From Clostridia bacterium (GTDB lineage: Bacteria; Bacillota; Clostridia; Lachnospirales; Cellulosilyticaceae), in contig JAQSYC010000168.1 in the NCBI GenBank assembly GCA_029256345.1, forward strand, positions 1-8,280: 8,280 nucleotides of DNA. Direction: 5' to 3'. This document shows positions 6,938 through 8,280 of the stretch, piece after piece (the stretch's first letter is position 1; each line of letters opens with the position of its first letter). A program made the position numbers and the translations under genes. Below the pieces are notes generated by a model. That model was not told the origin of the DNA. It did not search any database and saw only the letters and a list, made by a program, of their open reading frames with translations.

Positions 6938-7614
6938 GCCATAACCTCACTATGCATTTCAATTTCTTTCTTCAGCTCTTCTTTCCGCTTCTTTGTATGT
7001 TGGGAATATCCCTGCTGAAGATGACCTTCTATTTCTTGGAGCTTTTGTTGTTTTTGCTGCATCCACACTTTAAATAACGCTGCTTTTTTATTAATCAATA
7101 CTTTGCCATAAACATAGTCGTATTCATGGTCATATTTTTCATTACCTAGAACAGCCGTGATGACGGTATAATATTTTTCATCATCTTGTATAAATACTTC
7201 ATCTTCTATCTTAAATCCTATATGGTGCAAGAACTTTCTGACCTGAGTAATGTCTTGCTGTGGTTGCAAAATAAGCTTTTTTGCACTTTTAACCAATTCC
7301 AGACTGTTCTGCAAGATATCAATCATCAAATAGCCTCCCATACCAGCTATTATAATAGTATCAGCCTCTCCACATTTCACACCCTGTAATCCATTGGTAA
7401 GCTTTAGTTCAATATTCTCTACCTTATGTAGCTGCATATTTAGTTTTGCCTTTTTCAGAGGTCCATTGTTAATATCTGTGGCTATACAAGTCTTGATAAA
7501 GCTGTTTTTAATAAGATAGATAGGAATATAAGCATGATCCGTTCCAACATCAACTACTTTGCTGCCTTTTGGAACGCACTCAGCTATTGTAGCTAATCTA
7601 TGAGACAATTGCAC
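6925..7614 (-). CDS. trmK: tRNA (adenine(22)-N(1))-methyltransferase TrmK
   Basis: This 229-residue SAM-dependent enzyme methylates N1 of adenine 22 in the D-loop of certain tRNAs in the cytoplasm. The N-terminal Rossmann domain shows motif I VVDVGTDHAYIP (20-31), the acidic loop ATDINNGPL (45-53), NGLQ (74-77), IIAGMGG (88-94) and LILQPQ (114-119), all typical of the TrmK/YqfN family. The C-terminal part (about 170-222) is a lysine-, glutamine- and glutamate-rich coiled coil, also normal for the family. Position directly after rpoD and before the Nif3-like gene matches Bacillus sigA-trmK-yqfO. The start is GTG, chosen because the family begins with a short LSxRLxTI segment and because AGAGGTG stands five bases before it. 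Loss of the enzyme is tolerated in some species but not others; nothing here tells which. Confidence 0.95.
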   Translation of the reverse strand: MQLSHRLATIAECVPKGSKVVDVGTDHAYIPIYLIKNSFIKTCIATDINNGPLKKAKLNMQLHKVENIELKLTNGLQGVKCGEADTIIIAGMGGYLMIDILQNSLELVKSAKKLILQPQQDITQVRKFLHHIGFKIEDEVFIQDDEKYYTVITAVLGNEKYDHEYDYVYGKVLINKKAALFKVWMQQKQQKLQEIEGHLQQGYSQHTKKRKEELKKEIEMHSEVMACIF

Positions 7615-7619
7615 ACTAA

Positions 7620-7626
7620 CACCTCT
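7620..7626 (-). promoter_or_regulatory. Ribosome binding site that fixes the GTG start of trmK
   Basis: AGAGGTG on the minus strand lies five bases before the GTG at 7614. No ATG upstream in frame offers a better start, so this site supports the GTG choice. Confidence 0.7.
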
Positions 7627-7657
7627 TTATTTCATTTTTTAACTAAGCAGTTCTTTA

Positions 7658-7686
7658 ACTATAGAAAAGAGAAGTTGATTAATCAA
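7658..7686 (-). promoter_or_regulatory. Candidate sigma-A promoter of the trmK-Nif3-kinase operon, embedded in the rpoD terminator
   Basis: On the minus strand there is a -35 box TTGATT (7686-7681), a 17-base spacer and a -10 box TATAGT (7663-7658, five of six consensus bases). The start would fall near 7651, about 37 bases before the GTG of trmK. The -35 lies inside the rpoD terminator palindrome. The -35 match is only four of six, so the call is tentative. Confidence 0.45.
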
Positions 7687-7691
7687 CTTCT
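7663..7691 (-). terminator. Probable intrinsic terminator of rpoD
   Basis: A perfect palindrome (7670-7691) gives a nine-base-pair stem AGAAGTTGA/TCAACTTCT with a TTAA loop, followed on the minus strand by CTTTTCT. It overlaps the TAG stop of rpoD. The stem is AT-rich and the T tract interrupted, so termination may be partial and some transcript may run on into trmK. Confidence 0.55.
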
Positions 7692-8280
7692 ATTCTAAGT
7701 AATCTTTAAGTTTTTTACTTCTGCTTGGATGCCTTAACTTTCTAAGGGCCTTAGCTTCTATTTGTCTAATTCTTTCTCTCGTTACGTTAAACTCTTTCCC
7801 TACCTCTTCAAGGGTTCTTGCTCTGCCGTCATCAAGTCCAAATCTTAATCTCAGTACTTTTTGTTCTCTTTCAGTCAGGGTATCAAGTACTTCGATAAGT
7901 TGTTCTTTTAGTAGTGTAAAAGCGGCTGCCTCAGCTGGTACCGGTATATCCTCATCTGGAATAAAGTCTCCTAAGTGACTATCCTCTTCTTCACCGATAG
8001 GGGTCTCCAGTGATACCGGTTCTTGAGAAATCTTCATGATCTCACGGACTTTAGCCACTGTCATCTCCATCTCCTTGGCAATTTCTTCAGGCTGTGGGTC
8101 TCGTCCCAACTCTTGAAGGAGCTGTCTTGATACTCTCATCAGTTTGTTGATTGTCTCTACCATATGAACTGGAATACGAATCGTACGGGCCTGATCAGCA
8201 ATAGCCCTTGTAATAGCTTGTCTAATCCACCATGTCGCATAGGTACTGAATTTGTAGCCTTTTGTATAATCAAATTTTTC
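7690..8280 (-). CDS. rpoD: RNA polymerase primary sigma factor RpoD (SigA), C-terminal part
   Basis: This is the housekeeping sigma factor that directs RNA polymerase to -10/-35 promoters. Only the last 196 residues are in the window; the frame runs open through the right edge, so the 5' end is cut by the window and not by mutation. The fragment opens in region 2.3-2.4, which melts and reads the -10 box (YKFSTYATWWIRQAITRAI, then the invariant RTIRIPVHM). Region 3 follows (VETINKLMRVSRQLLQELGR), then the region 3.2 finger (HLGDFIPDED). Region 4 comes last, with LTEREQKVLRLRFGL and the -35-reading helix-turn-helix TLEEVGKEFNVTRERIRQIE. It ends in the usual LRHPSRSKKLKDYLE. An internal ATG at 8163 is a region 3 methionine, not a start. 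The promoters seen elsewhere in the window fit this factor. Confidence 0.98.
   Translation of the reverse strand, partial: EKFDYTKGYKFSTYATWWIRQAITRAIADQARTIRIPVHMVETINKLMRVSRQLLQELGRDPQPEEIAKEMEMTVAKVREIMKISQEPVSLETPIGEEEDSHLGDFIPDEDIPVPAEAAAFTLLKEQLIEVLDTLTEREQKVLRLRFGLDDGRARTLEEVGKEFNVTRERIRQIEAKALRKLRHPSRSKKLKDYLE

Overview
The window is AT-rich and reads almost entirely on the minus strand. It looks like the chromosome of a low-GC Firmicute of the class Clostridia, probably Lachnospirales-like. The evidence is the rpoD-trmK-Nif3 gene order shared with other Firmicutes, the GGAGG-type ribosome binding sites, the YesM/YesN-type two-component genes, and a nucleoside kinase with a ThrRS-like N-terminus of the kind found in Clostridia. 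No mobile element, CRISPR array, tRNA or rRNA was seen.

In the direction of transcription, from high to low coordinates, the layout is as follows. (1) 8280-7690: the C-terminal 196 residues of the primary sigma factor RpoD, cut by the window edge and ending in a perfect palindrome that looks like a terminator. (2) 7614-4167: a tight housekeeping cluster of trmK (tRNA m1A22 methyltransferase), a three-domain Nif3/YqfO-like metal protein overlapping trmK by 13 bases, and a 551-residue uridine-kinase-like nucleoside kinase. A sigma-A-type promoter appears to sit inside the rpoD terminator palindrome and would serve this cluster. (3) 4125-3861: the RNase P RNA gene rnpB, with its own strong promoter three bases after the kinase stop codon and a clear intrinsic terminator. 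(4) 3734-4: a three-gene signalling operon with its own promoter. It encodes a 190-residue degenerate LytS/YesM-type kinase-like protein, an intact membrane histidine kinase and an AraC-type response regulator.

Two things stand out. The rnpB gene is only about 265 nt. It keeps the P1, P2, P3, P4, P8, P9 and P18 elements but appears to lack roughly 100 nt in the middle, including the usual CR-IV block, and its P4 helix carries a paired A-U to C-G change at a nearly invariant position. The signalling operon begins with what reads as a soluble pseudokinase: it aligns with the kinase core of its neighbour but has lost the phospho-accepting histidine and the ATP-binding N-box asparagine. That suggests a three-component rather than two-component system. 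The remaining genes are ordinary core genes.
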